From Dolomedes plantarius (Eukaryota; Arthropoda; Arachnida; Araneae; Dolomedidae), in contig OU015493.1 of NCBI GenBank assembly GCA_907164885.2, forward strand, positions 64,549,477 to 64,613,476: 64,000 nucleotides of DNA. The letters are read 5' to 3'. Shown here in pieces: positions 43,828-56,800 of the stretch (position 1 is the first letter of the stretch; each line of letters begins with the position of its first letter). Below the pieces are notes generated by a model that was given only the letters and a program-made list of their open reading frames with translations, was not told where the DNA came from and searched no databases. A program made the translations under genes and the position numbers.

Positions 43828-44620
43828 GAATGAAATATACATGCATAGATTAAAATTAACTTCCAATGCATAAAATGGAAGTACAGCTACATCTGTTTTG
43901 ATTTATCTACTATTTTGGAGATTTTAATAGCACTAAAAACAATGAAATTAAGTTAAAGGAATCGAAAACAAGTTTGCACAGAGATCTACACTTTGCACCT
44001 AATCGTGTTCCAATTTTTATTTTCGACGAATATGTTACCAAAGCTAGGAATGTAAACATACCAAATGTAAAATAAAATCACCAAGAAAGCTATATCACCA
44101 AGAATGAAATATACATGGGTTAAAAATTGACTTCTAATGCGCAAAATGAAAGTACAGCTACATTTATTGTGTTTTACCTACCATATTTTGGAAATTTTAA
44201 TCGTACTAAAGAGGATGAAATTAAGTTAAAGAATTGAAAACAAGTTGGCACAGAGATCTACACTTTGCACTTAATCGTGTTCCAATTTTTAGTTTCGGCG
44301 AATGTGCTACCAAAGCTAGGAATATAAACATGCCAAATGTCAAATAAAATTACCAAGAATGAAATATACATGGGTTTAAAATTGACTTTTCATACACAAA
44401 ATGAAAGTACAGCTACATTTGTTGTGTTTTACGCTACTATTTTGAAAATTTTAATCTTACTAAAGAGAATGAAATTAAGTTAAAGGAATTGTAAACAAGT
44501 TCGCGCAAAGATCTACACTTTATACCTAATCGCTTTCCAGTTGCCAGTTTCTCCAAAAATGTTACCAAAGCTAGGAATATGAAAATGCCAAATGTCAAAT
44601 AAAATAGCCAAGAAAGCTAA
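43828..44620. repeat. Tandem repeat, ~255-274-bp unit, three copies
   Basis: TGAAATATACATG begins units at 43831, 44105 and 44360. Each has GAAAGTACAGCTACAT, GAAATTAAGTTAAAG, AGATCTACACTTT, CCAAAGCTAGGAAT and CCAAATGT.AAATAAAAT. No coding potential. Confidence 0.92.
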
Positions 44621-45435
44621 CTATATTCTAAATCTAAACTGAAAAAATGGATTGTGCCTCAGACAGATAGCAGATAATCCACAAGGAAAATATGCATTCC
44701 AGAGACATTTTTCAAGAGAAAAGTGCGTGTTATTTACGGGACACGTTAGGTCATTCGGGTAATACTTAACAGCAAAAGACACAATGCGATTGCGGAAAGA
44801 AAATTCCAACGGCTTATGCCTGTGAACCTTGCCATTTACGATTTTTCATTTTCATTCACGATTCTCAATTTTTATTCCTCTCACCCAACTTTGTTAAGAA
44901 GACCAAAACAATTCGGAATTTAGTGTGACTAAAGTACCAAAAAAATAGAAAAAAATATAATATATAATTGGGGAAAAATTAAGAGCAAGCAAATATATAT
45001 AAATATATATTAGAAAATAAAGAGTATAAAATATTTACACAATTTCTTGAATTTATAATCAAGTAAATAAAGCAGGATCCAGAGTTTGGATTCAAAATCC
45101 TTTTAGGGACGATTTATTATTTCTATTATAAGCAGGTCCAGGGGCCTCACCAAGAAATTTACAAGCATATGTGGTCAGTCGAAGGAGTTAAAGAAAACAT
45201 ATGTAGCAGTTATAATTTTAACACTTTCCGATACAGAGAATTTGCAGTTCTTTTATACATAGTACTTCAGGTAACATTTATTGTCTATGAAGTATTCACA
45301 TTGCAGTTGGAATGCATGCTTTAAAAAACCTCAATGAGGCATTTTAATCGGACAAAAGCTACATTAGACAGGTGACATCAACGTTCTTCAAAGTGTTCTC
45401 AGCTTGCTTTTCTTTCCATAACGTGTATTTCTCTA
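44621..45435. other. No gene recognised
   Basis: AT-rich; no open frame over 62 codons and no repeats seen. Confidence 0.5.
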
Positions 45436-46210
45436 TCTATATATATAAAACAGTTCCGTAACTGACTGACTCACTGACATACAACGCACAGACCAAACCG
45501 CTGGACCTAAAGGGCTGAAATTTTGCATGGCGATTCTTCTTATAGTGTAGGGGCGCACTAAGATAGAATTTTGAAAAATTCTTCTTAGATTTTTTTAAAT
45601 TAAACTTTTAAGCTGTTTTTGTAACTCTTTTTAAGTTTGCATTTAAAATAATAAATTGAGGGTTATAAAATTTGCATCACAATAAAGATCATAAAAGTTC
45701 CTTTAAAATGAGATCTTTTTCGAATCTTTGCCTCTATTTTCTGATTTTTGGTGAATTTTTAAACATTAATTTTTAGAATTTAATTTATTAAATGTTTATC
45801 ACGTGATTTCCTTTTCTGGTACTTCAAATAAATTTATCATCTCGTGCATAACAACTAAATAGACAAAAAAAATTTTTTTTTCTTGCTAATGCGGCAGACA
45901 ATTGGACATTATCGAAAAAAAATATTAAAATACAATAAAAGATATTATGTTCCTCAAACTGTACTATATTCTTTAGTATGTCCTATTGCATTTAGTTTGA
46001 ATATTTTCTTCTACATTATTTTGTCTATAAAAATATCCCTTACGATTTTTTTATAAATATATTTTTTTGGTTTTTTTAACATCAGTTGTATACATTGATC
46101 ATCGTATTTATTATAAATATATATATATTTATTTTTTTGGCATTAATTGCATACATTGACTGTTGTATTTAATTTGAATGTACTCTAGCGAAGTGCGGGT
46201 TTTCAGCTAG
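45436..46210 (+). mobile_element. Short non-autonomous Helitron, copy 5
   Basis: Host A, TCTATATATATAAAACAG, family body, a 3' hairpin damaged by a deletion (CTCTAGCGAAGTGCGG), end CTAG at 46207-46210. The next copy begins at the following base. Confidence 0.92.
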
Positions 46211-46996
46211 TATTTATATAAAACAGATCCGTAACTGACTGACTGGCAGATAACGCAAAGACCAAACCGCTGGACCTAAAGGGCTGAAATTTTCCATAGC
46301 GATTCTTCTTATAGTATAGGAGTGCACTAAGAAAGAATTTTGACAAAATTTTTCTTCGATTCTTAAAATTAAATTTTTAAGCTGTTTTGTAACTTTTTTA
46401 AATTTTAAATTTAAAAATAATCTGAAGTTTATAAAATTTATATCACGAGATAGATCATAAAAATGCATTTACAATGAAATCTTTTTCGAATCTTTACCTC
46501 TATTTTCAGATTTTGAATGAATTTTTAGAGATTAATTTTTAGAATTAAATTTATTAAATGTTTATCACGTGGTTTCTTTTCTTTTTGTGATACTTTAAAT
46601 TAATTTTCGGTCACGTGTATAACATCGAAATAAATTAACAAAAAAATATATTAAAATACAGTAAAAGATAAAATTTAACCACTAGACTAATTGAGATGGA
46701 AGTTTTTAAAGAATTTAATTCAAATTAGTATGTTTTATAGATATTAAACATACAAATTAATTGCATACATTGACCGTTGTACTTAATTTAAGTATTTTCT
46801 TCTACATTATTTTGTCTAAAATATATCCTTTACGATTTTTTATAAATATAGTTTCTTTTTGTTTTTTGGCCTTAATTGCATACATTGACCGTTGAATTTA
46901 TTATAAATATATATATTTTTTTGGTGTTAATTGCATACATTGACCGATGTATTTAATTTCAATGTACTCCGTAGCGAAGCACGGGTATTCAGCTAG
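46211..46996 (+). mobile_element. Short non-autonomous Helitron, copy 6, joined head-to-tail
   Basis: Starts TATTTATATAAAACAG, lacking the leading TC. It carries the subfamily segment shared with copy 1 (about 46670-46760). The hairpin is CCGTAGCGAAGCACGG; it ends CTAG at 46993-46996 followed by T. Confidence 0.9.
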
Positions 46997-48069
46997 TCAT
47001 GTAGTAAACGTGTTGATATCATGTTCTTAGAAACACTAATTATCTAGTATAGAAGTTCTAGTTTGAAATTTTTTTAGTTCCCGTTTCCAGAAAAAAGAGC
47101 TAAGTTCCATAACAATTTACACTATATAAGGTAGTCGTACTGCAGCGATGCTTGTCACTGCAGTCTTTGAGAGAAACTGGACAATTTTTATATAAAGCCT
47201 AAAGTTTTTGTTTTTTTGTTTGCTTGTTTTGTCAGAGTTTCTTTTCGTTTTTTAGTGCCACCAGGGAAACACTATATATTTAGCATCCCTTCCAGTTAGA
47301 ATTTATTTTATTCATTCTCATTACTAACGATAAAAATTTATACATTATAAACGATTAAAAGTTTAGAGACACGTTACATTTTACCTTGGTCCTGGACATT
47401 GGCGGAACGTAGTACAGAATTTCACATACTCTCACACAAGATAAACGGTATTCAATGTTAAATTAGATTAGAGAGAAAATTTTGCACTTCATCGTTTCCC
47501 TCTGCTGCTGGCGGGCTTTCTTACCTCTGACATTTCAGTTTCCAGGTGAAACGGCTTTCTTACAGGTTTTTCGAATTTCATCTTCCTTTGAATTTAAAAT
47601 GACGTGAACTGGTTGATTCCTTGAGCGTGCTATGAAAATATAGGTCAATATTAAAGAGCCTTACATTAGTCAGATATCAAGAATTAGGCACACACTTAGA
47701 CTGAGTTTTATCTAAAAGGTGTATTAAAAATCATTCATATGAAAAAAAAATGTTTTTTAGTCTTAAGAACGTGATAGGCGGACTAGAATTTTATGGACAA
47801 AATCTAAGGATTTGATACTATATAATGAAGCCATGTAATATTACTTCAAAATCTGCTAAGTAATGTTTGCCGACCGCAGCCTGCAACACTATAAAGCTAG
47901 CTTTCCTCTCCCGCGGGTCTCATTTTGAAAACCTGTCAAGGATTGGATGCTTCTGTACATTTCTTTCATTGGAAGCAGGTTCTCCAATGTGAACTTCAAG
48001 GATATAATAGCCAATGGGAATGAATGGGTACCTACCGCATTGGATACCTCATTCGACCCGTATACCGTA
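46997..48069. other. No gene recognised
   Basis: AT-rich; only short open frames. Nothing further seen. Confidence 0.5.
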
Positions 48070-49539
48070 TACACTCTTAGACCAAATTAAAACGACGCAC
48101 CAAGAAAGGGTAATGCAAATTGGACACAAATTGATATGCATACAGGTTGCGACTAAAAATGCAAACTTTTTAAGTTTGGCGGCCAATGAATGTATATGTT
48201 ACGCTGCAGCGAATCTTAACTGCGCAAATGGCAGGATATTAAAGAGGAGAAATTTCGATTCCAGGTCATAAATTCTTTGCGAATTTAATTCCGTGTACTC
48301 AGGTAGACAGTAACTATGCCTACCGTATACAGGTGCGCGAACAATACGCGCAGATGTCAGCATTTGAGAGAGGACGTGTTGTTGGGCTCCAAGAGGACGT
48401 GTAGTTGGGCTCAAAGAAGCCGTTTGGTCTAATCGGCGAATCGCTGGACATTTGGATAGGAGCGATTCTACTATTAGACGATGTTGGCAGGATTGGGTGA
48501 ACAATGGCCGAACACAGCGTCAAGAAGGAAGCGGTCATCCTAGAGAAACGACAGAACGTGAGGACCGAGCAATGTTCAGAGCAGCATCCACAGTCCCAGA
48601 TTCATCATTATCATCGATCGTACGTGCAACTGGTGCTTCAGTGGCCGCAAGGACCAGTTATAGACGGCTCAGAGAAAGGGGGCTGAGCTCACGGTGCCCC
48701 TTGTACCGACTACCTTTGACCTCTGTACACCAACAAGCCTGTATGCAGTGATGTCGCGCACATTCGACCTGGAATGTCACTGACTGGAGTAGAATTGTAT
48801 TCAGTGATGAGTCCCGCTTCGAATTCAGCACCGATGACCAGCGAATACGTGTCTGGAGACGCACCGAACAGCGGTGGGATACCAACCTGACTGTCTATCG
48901 GCATACGGGCTGAAAACCGGGAGTGATGGTCTGGGGTTCCATTTCATTTCATAGCAGCATTTCATTCATTTCATAGCTCATTTCATAGACCCCTTCGATT
49001 GTCATCCCCGGCACCCTTACAATATATTACAGTACAGCGGTACGTCGACGATATTCTACACCCTGTTATGTTTCTTTTCATATCACGCCATCCTGGGCTT
49101 ATATTTCAGCAAGATAATGCCCGCCCGCACACGTTGAGAGTTTCTACTGCTTGTCTTCGTGCTTGCCCAACGCTACCTTGGCCAGCAAGGTCTCACCCCA
49201 TTGAGCATATTTGGAGCATTATGGGCAGGGCTCTCCAACCAGCTGAGGATTTTGACGATCAAACGTGCCAATTGGACAGAATTTTGGCCCGATATCCCTC
49301 AGGAGGACATCCGCCACATCTATCAATCAATGCCAAGCCGAATAACTGCTTGCATAAGGGCCAGAGGTGGACCAACGCGTTATTAACATTTTCACTTTGT
49401 GAATCTCTTGCTCTTGAATAAATCATCCAATTTTTCTCCAATTGTAATAATTTGTTTTTCTGTACATGTACATCACATCTACCGATTTTCGTCCCATTCG
49501 GGTAACTAACTCCTTGGTGCGTTTTTTGTTAAAGAGTAT
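48070..49539 (+). mobile_element. Tc1-type element, decayed
   Basis: The left end ACTCTTAGACCAAATTAAAA with ACGCACCAAG, and the right-end complement ACTCTTTAACAAAAAACGCA with CCAAGGAG, form inverted repeats next to TATA sequence. 1.47 kb, the usual Tc1 size. One plus-strand transposase pseudogene. Confidence 0.85.
48354..49421 (+). pseudogene. Tc1-like transposase with several frameshifts and stops
   Basis: ATG at 48354 (MSAFERGRVVGLQE) opens the paired-like DNA-binding domain, but a 23-bp tandem duplication at 48371-48416 shifts the frame. The frame resumes with AGHLDRSDSTIRRCWQDW, then GHPRETTEREDR. A stop follows CMQ at 48749. The first catalytic Asp is in RIVFSDESRFEF (48794-48829), the second in FQQDNARPHT (in the frame from 48999), and the Glu in HPIEHIWSIMGR, where residues usually before PIEH have been lost. 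A TGA near 48912 and a repeat of the phrase CATTTCAT (48940-48985) are further damage. Confidence 0.88.
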
Positions 49540-50229
49540 ATACATATATATATATATTTCTGTGTGTGTGTGTATGCATATATACTCGAACAAATTTTTT
49601 GTTTTTTTCCGCGACTTATAAAAGGTCCATAAAAGCAAACTAGCATAATTGCTAAGAAAACTCAATAATACTGATATCAGCAGAAGTGAATCTATGTAAT
49701 GTCTAATTTCAATGATGGATTTTGATTAAAAAAGCTCTAATACCGATTATCCAATATTCATACCTTTACCAATCTTGTGTGTAATATCTTGGCAAATCTG
49801 ATAAACTTTGAATTTTATTTTTGTTTTTGTTTTCTTCTTCGGCTATAATCCAAAAATTAAGCCTACAAAAATCGACAATGATAGTGCATCAGAGCTGCAA
49901 ACTCAGAGTATGGTGACCCCTGGCTCGAGTTTATCGAAACATGTTTTATTCTATATTAACTCAAATTAGTAGTAGGTATTCTTATCGTCCTAATGTTCTT
50001 TTCTTCAAATAACATTTTTTAAAAAGCCCTAAAAAATGATCTCGTTTAGATGACAGGTGGCAGCACTAAAACTTGAAAAGGACCCACCATCCTTCCCTTT
50101 AAACTTCATGAAAAATGACCATGGAATATATATTTAAACCAACATATAACACAGTAATCCGTGACCACTTTCGTTTGAATCCTGTATTACTCTGATTTTA
50201 CTCATCTCAAAAGCAATCTTAAAACAGAG
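49540..50229. other. No gene recognised
   Basis: AT-rich; nothing identifiable. Confidence 0.5.
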
Positions 50230-50335
50230 TATTTAGAGTATTGAACTACCAATTGTTGTTGTATTTTGTGTGTGTGTATTTAGAGTATTGAACTACCAAT
50301 TGTTGTTGTATTTTTTTTGTGTGTGTGTGTTTTTT
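50230..50335. repeat. Two-copy ~47-bp duplication with GT runs
   Basis: GTATTTAGAGTATTGAACTA with CCAATTGTTGTTGTATTTT occurs twice in tandem, each followed by a (GT)n run. Confidence 0.9.
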
Positions 50336-50466
50336 TCAATGCGGTCTTCTGACGGTAGGTACTTTTTCTAACATTGGCTCATGAAGATCCGTGAAGTTTT
50401 GATGGCTACTTTATTGTGGGAGCACCATATAGGTAAGCCAGCATTTCTCCCTATGAGGGAACTCTT
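50336..50466 (-). mobile_element. Degenerate SINE, family A
   Basis: CAATGCGG, then TTTATTGTGGGAGCACCATA, then TAGGTAAGCCAGCATT and CCCTATGAGGGA match the reversed body of the family A SINE. The head is missing. Confidence 0.6.
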
Positions 50467-50659
50467 TAAAATGACACGTAGGTTTGTTACGGTAAAAAAT
50501 ATAATTGTGTCTTGTGATCTTAAACTTCTTACTAGCTCCTATCCCTAATCTTTCTCTTAGAAAAAAGACAGAAGCTCCTCTGATAATTTTACTTTTCTGT
50601 AAGATCGTGGATCAAACAGTCACTATCTATCCTCCAACCACTTTTCTTCTTACTTCCTG

Positions 50660-50819
50660 TCTCACTTATGTCCAATAGTTTTCGTTCTTCCTTGCAGCGT
50701 TAGCAAGATCGACTCCCGAGGGCGTAGACCAGATGAAGTCGAGCATCACCCATCATGTTGAGCTCATTTTGAGCCCTATGAGGGGGACGACACGAAAACG
50801 ATCACGCCTTGCTCGGGAT
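50660..50819 (-). mobile_element. tRNA-derived SINE, family C, 3' part
   Basis: The minus-strand body continues from the B-box half CTCGGGAT at 50819 leftwards, through GTGTCGTCCCCCTCATAGGG, related to the family A body. The tRNA-like head is at 51556-51599, beyond an inserted MITE. Confidence 0.7.
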
Positions 50820-51555
50820 TTAAGGTGACTGCCTACATTCGGAGCCAATTTTTTTAAATCCTTTTTGAAAGAAATTCTTTCTCTTTTATGGTAAAATAGC
50901 ATTTAAAAATTAAATAATAAACATAAACTTGCATGTAAATACCATACATTTTTATAAATTGGTCAATTTGAAGTAATTTTTAATGAAATTTAGCTAAAAC
51001 GCCTATCACTCTGCACAAAATTTTAAAACCTACTATTTTAATTTCCTTCTCAGACATGATACATATGACAGATATCTTCAAAATGACCCCAGTCTAAGAG
51101 AAATTTTAAAATTCAAAAATAATACAGACAATTTTATGTTCCAATATGAAAATTTTCCCCGATTCGTCATTCCTTTCCTTATTAAAACAGCCCCAAACAA
51201 AAAAATATTTATTATACATCAATTATTGTGCGTCATTTCATTAACAATAGCATCTAAAACATGTCCTGGAAATTTTATCAAATTATATGCATTATTATGG
51301 GAAATATCATGATAACGGCATAGATTTGTGCTAAAAAACATAATTCTGAGAAAAACGTATTTAAAGTAGTTTGTCACTTCAATTTTGTAGCAGACGATGT
51401 TTTTTTTTAAATAGCTATAACTCTGCTTCTAATTAATGTAGAATGAAAATTAAAACGGTTTTGAAAAGATGAAAGATTGAATTACACGATTCTTAAAAAA
51501 TAAAATTGATCAAAATAGTCAAAAATTGCATTTTCAACGTAGGCAGTCACCTTAA
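50820..51555. mobile_element. TTAA-flanked MITE, family TTAAGG-3, in a SINE
   Basis: The left end TTAAGGTGACTGCCTACATT pairs with the right end ACGTAGGCAGTCACCTTAA. TTAA at 50820-50823 and 51552-51555. The interior is AT-rich and non-coding. Excision in silico rejoins the SINE. Confidence 0.85.
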
Positions 51556-51599
51556 ACCCAATCCCACTGCAGCGCTAACCACTATACTATGTGGGCGGC
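51556..51599 (-). mobile_element. tRNA-derived SINE, family C, 5' head
   Basis: On the minus strand GCCGCCCACATAGTATAGTG, then GTTAGCGCTGCAG form an A-box region; GGATTGGGTTTAA is the first part of the B box, completed at 50819. Confidence 0.75.
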
Positions 51600-51603
51600 A
51601 AGC

Positions 51604-52378
51604 TACCGATTGCCAAAGTTTTAATATTATGAAGAAGAATGATTTTTGGATAAAAAGAATCTAATTTTTTTACAATAGGCAACTAAAATTTAGAAACTGA
51701 AAACAGTAATCACCAAAAGAAATTGTTTTATAAAAAGGTATTCAGCTAACAAATTCCAGAAATCAGTGCATAAGAGTAATCGTTTGGAAAATAGAATACC
51801 TAATTTCCCAAAAGAATTTTATTCCCCAAAAGAATTTTTTACGAAAAGCTAAAAAAAAGTGAAACATTCCGTACCTTTCAGTGAATGATTATAAGCTCTC
51901 CTATCGCATCGCTTAACTACGAACCTGAGGAAATATACGCTACAGAAACTGCATTCGAATTTAAGAAAGAAACTAAAGAAATAAACTCATAAAGCCAGGT
52001 AACTTCGTTCACAATTCAGAAACCGCTGAATTATTTAAATAAATGGTATAAGAAACGTGTGTGGATAAACACCTCTACCACTGTATAAAATATGCGCATG
52101 ACTTTTCACGGTTTTTACCGAAATATATTCACTTCTGGAATTGGAAATCAGAAATGTAATAGTTCAAGAATACGCAGTCATTTTGCATGATTTTAGTTGC
52201 AGGGGGGAAAAAATAGCTTTTCCGAAGTTTTACTTAAATCTTTGAGGCAGAAAAAGTAGTGCATCAACGAATAAAAAGAAGATCTCCCTTTTATGGTAGC
52301 ATATATTAGAAGAAACTAGGCACATTAACTAAGATCTACTGGAAAAGATAATTTGTATCAGTGGTATAGGCTTTATGG
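51604..52378. other. No gene recognised
   Basis: AT-rich; nothing identifiable. Confidence 0.5.

Positions 52379-52458
<80 letters not shown>
52379..52458. repeat. (AT)n microsatellite
   Basis: About 40 AT units. Confidence 0.98.
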
Positions 52459-52465
<7 letters not shown>

Positions 52466-53216
52466 AGCAAGAATAACATGCATATTACAAGTGTTGCAAC
52501 ACAACGATTTTGCTTCCTCTTTCGAAATAAAGCCCATTTATCTCTTTAATCTCAGTTGTCCTTTCATCTTACATTAAAGCCAAGTTGCAGCTGGTTTAAT
52601 ATTATTTCTCAGCAAAGAAAAAGAGGGCGTTAAAAAATTTATTTTTCCTTTTTTTGTTTTTTTCTAAAAAAAATTTTTTTCATTCTCTTTTAATCAGAAA
52701 TTCTATCTTAAAATGTGTCTAAAGGTTACAAAAATATTTCAAATAGGAATGCTTAGAGAAAATTAAAATGAATTCGAACTGAATTCGAATACAAATATTC
52801 TCTTTATTCTATGATTTCCGTGCCTTTAATTTCACATTGGTATAAAATTACGAGTCATGATTAATTTTGGATTTTTTTTTCCTGTCGTTCACATACTGGC
52901 TAGACTTTTTTGGACGATTGGCATTTGGCGTTTTAGTAGACGGCAGTGAGCAGCCGTAGTAGATCTTTTTATGCTGTAAAAATATACGGCGGCTACAACC
53001 CAAAACATTTGTTTATTTGCAAACATACCTATGGTCTATAGAGTATTTATTGATCAATATACCTATTGATCGTATTTATTGATCGTGAAAAACATAAAGC
53101 ATCTATTAAACTGCCATTAAGCCGGGAATATACTTTTGTGTACAAGTTACCTGGTTTTAAAAATACACTTTCTGCATCTACGTTTATTGGTGGTACTGTT
53201 AATGATTATTGATATA
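52459..53216. other. No gene recognised
   Basis: AT-rich; nothing identifiable apart from homopolymer runs. Confidence 0.5.
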
Positions 53217-53889
53217 CGAGTGTTGTAAATAAAGTAGTGGCAACGTAGTCCAGAAAGTCGTAGACATCGGGCATGCGCAAACAGGATATCGGAGGTGTGA
53301 GGTGGAGCTGTTTTCGATGTGTAGAGTACACAAAGAGTCAATCCAGTGGAAGGGGTATTTGCTGCGTGACGTTCAAGTGGACAGTGTCGTTTATACCGCT
53401 CTAAATCCTGTTTACAAAAAGTGATCAGCTGTCGGGGATTAAAATCGAGGTTTCCCGTGCCTACAGCATCATCTGCTCACGGCTATGCTGTGCAAACGTC
53501 CACGTTTGTTGCGAGACAATCTCCCTGTCGTGTTTCATGACAATGCTTGTTTCATGACAATGCTTGTACGTAAATGATCTTTTGCGACGGTGGTATTTGG
53601 AGTTGTTGCAACACCCTCGTACTCCCCTGACACGACCTCTTTCCTAAGTTGAAAGAACCCCTTCGAGGCATCCGATTTCCTGACGTGCCCTCTGTGATCC
53701 GAGCAGTAGGGCGCACCGTCGCTGACATCAACACACGCTTGCCAATGGTATGCTACGGCTTCCTGACATCTGGCAAAAGGTACAAGACTTTGCTGGTGAT
53801 TATACTTAAGGAATGTAATGTAATTTTGCTTGTACGTTCATTAAAAATGTTTTCCGGGTATGTTGCTATAACTTGATTTACAACCTTCG
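53217..53889 (+). mobile_element. mariner element, internally deleted
   Basis: The left end CGAGTGTTGTAAATAAAGTA and the right-end complement CGAAGGTTGTAAATCAAGTT share ~24 of 30 bases. TA on both sides (53215-53216, 53890-53891). 673 bp, about half a full mariner. A short direct repeat (TTTCATGACAATGCTTG) lies at 53535-53567. Confidence 0.82.
53400..53815 (+). pseudogene. mariner transposase remnant
   Basis: Several plus-strand frames hold pieces of a SETMAR-type mariner transposase. FHDNAC near 53534 is the second catalytic motif. PRTPLTRPL near 53620 is a degraded form of the third. Then MKEPLRGIRFPDVPSVIRAV follows at 53649, and in another frame LPDIWQKVQDFAGDYT near 53765-53812 is the usual C-terminus. 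The N-terminal half is deleted and the frame is shifted at least three times. Confidence 0.75.
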
Positions 53890-53891
53890 TA

Positions 53892-56800
53892 CTTACTCTA
53901 AATATTTGACTCGAAGTCTTTCATTTTCTAACATTTCATTCTCTCGTCTGACGTTTTGAATAAATCTATTTTTTGTATTACTTTTGTATCATTGTTTCTA
54001 ACAATTTTTTCATTTATAGCTAATACCGGTATTGAAATCATTAATCGAGACGGAACGAAAAAGAGACAGCAAATGATTTATGTTAGTACTGCCACATGAA
54101 TGAAAGAAAATACGTAATTCAAATAACAGTAGATGGACAATAATTTAAGTTAAAACTTTTGATAAAAAAATATTTATTATTTATTATAATACCGAAATAC
54201 CGGTATTCGATATACCGGTATTGCAATCACTAGTATCGTTCCATGAAAATGAAGTTACAAATACGTTTTATTATTAAGGGTGCACTGTGTTACTCACTTG
54301 TTCATTTTTATGCTCTATGTGGGCATTTATTTCTATATTCAAGTACAAAAGCTTAACATTACAGCTATACACTTTACAGTAAGTTTAAATCTTGAATGTT
54401 TTATTACTGCAGGAGTATACGCATTTTAAAAATTATTAGGGAAGAGACACTGTTTATAAAACAAGTAAATAAAATTTACTGCTTTCACTTTGATTTATGT
54501 TAGCACTACTTTTAAAAAACACATCCGAATTTCAGCTTGTTACGCGGAATGCATATGAAGAGTTTATACATTTGATTTTTACTTACGTAATAAACTACGG
54601 GATCATCCAGACATACAGCGAAAATATTGTATCGCTTTAGTTTAAAAGGAGCAAACGAATGGTTAGAAATATGTCCTAGCCATTTATTTTCATCCAAAAC
54701 CAGAAAAAGTTTTGCATGACACATCAAAGTTTAAAACAAAAATTACTTTTCACAAACGGAGCGCCACCTCTGAATTTAAATGTCTTTTCCCTTTTATATA
54801 ATACCTGAATCTTTTTTGTTGTTGTTCGTTTCCATAGACTGACACGATTGAGTGGGAAAAATCTGTGGTGTTAAAACCCAAAAGATTTTTCATAATAAAA
54901 CATTTTACTGTATGCTGCGCAATAAATATAGTTAAAGTTACTCGAGGAATAATATTAATAAAAATTTAATGTCATAAAAAAGCATGTACTGTGTTTCTTC
55001 AGGGAATGGCGAATGAACTGTTGGAAAGTGAGTCTAGGCTGAAAAGCAATCGACAGAAAAGTTGGCACTTACGCGTGGCCTTTATTTTTTCAAATTCAGA
55101 AGAGATCCGGCTCATGGACAGAATCCCAAAAATCTCCAAATATCAAGAAATAAGAATTTGACGACATATAAAAAAATCAAACCCATTTCATAGTGATTTA
55201 TGAAGATTGATGATTATTCAGTCTTTACTATAACTAAAACATCATGATACCACAGCCATTTTTTTTTTACAACTCTTAAAATTATTACCTGGCTAAAGCA
55301 GAGAACCCCATCATAGACCATGCTTTTAAATTGGCAGGAGTGACCACAAAATTTTCCAAACTTCATTTTTCACTATTCAGAGAAAAGAGTGTTTGTACTG
55401 CTTTCAAAATTCGTTGTTCATCTGTCTTCACCCTAGTTCACAAGTTAAGTTGAAAAGAAATAAACTGCGTCTCGAATTTTGTATCCTCTTTTGTACTCGT
55501 ATAGTAAGATATCTTACGTAGAATTTTATTCACACGCAAGGGCTTTTTATAGTATATAGCATCCGTAACTTTTATATGCTCAAAAACGACAGATGGGCAT
55601 AAAGTCTTAGCTTTTATCAAAATATTTTCATTTATATCACTGGAGAAAACTCGGTCGCCGTGATGACAGCGAATTTAGGGATCTCAAGAAGAAAGATAAA
55701 TACTTGAAAAAACAGTAGAAAATGAAAAAGTATGGACAGTTTTTATACGCCAATGTATTTGTAATATAAGTTGCGTGAGTTACGATCTCTCACTAACCTT
55801 TTATGCGTATTTACCGCTTTTTCGGTTCGAAAACTGATTTCCCTTTTGGTTGAGCTAACATTTCAGTTAGTTAAAGTAACCAACTAACATCATATAAGTG
55901 TCGTATGATGATTATTGATGATCTTTTGTTAAAAGCAACGGATTTGAAATTAACCATCATTATAGTCCTGAGTTAACAATTAATGGGAAAATCAATACAA
56001 TACTAATGCTCTCAATTTGCCAGTTATTTCTCACAAGCCAAATAGTAAATTCTCCAGAATATGGTTCCCCTCCTATGAGAAGAAAAAAAAATAGATTTTT
56101 AAAATAGGCTTATGTGTATCCGAAGTATAGATATTTGTTAAAATATGCAACTAAGATCATCCATTTTGTTATCAGATAATAATATTTACAATTCAATACA
56201 AATATTACAAATTTACTATTAGTTACCGTTCCCGTTAGTTACTATTTGGCATTTTTTCAGATTCGCAACAATTTTAAGCGAATTTTCTGTGACGCCACCT
56301 ATTGATCATTCTTAAAACAAAACTAAATTTCCACGGTTGATGAAAAATTGTACCCAAAAGTAATGAAAAAATGAATGGTTGGTAAACCATATTTCATAGT
56401 ACTCTCATCCTTAATTTTAGACGAAAGATTAAACCATTTAAAATTTTAGTGCTTCCTGTTCTCGGCTTAAAGGAAAACCTTTTATTTAAGACAAAATAAT
56501 TTTATTTTTAGAAAAAGGGTTCTAGCTCAATAGCGTATCTTTAAGAGGAAAAAAACGGAAAATGTTTGAACATTTTTAAACGAGGGTTAATAAATTAAAG
56601 ACGTCGTCATCAAAAGGTTTTCTAGCTTAGAACATAGATGTAAATTCGCAAAGTAATGAGGGATAAAATATTCAAATCATGTATAGAATTTCGAATGACA
56701 GAAAAATGATAAAAATATGTAATAAAAAATATCTCAAATATTTATATGGGCGAAGCATTGAAATCGGCTTAGATTTTTTCTCATCCTTTTGAGGGTGCTG

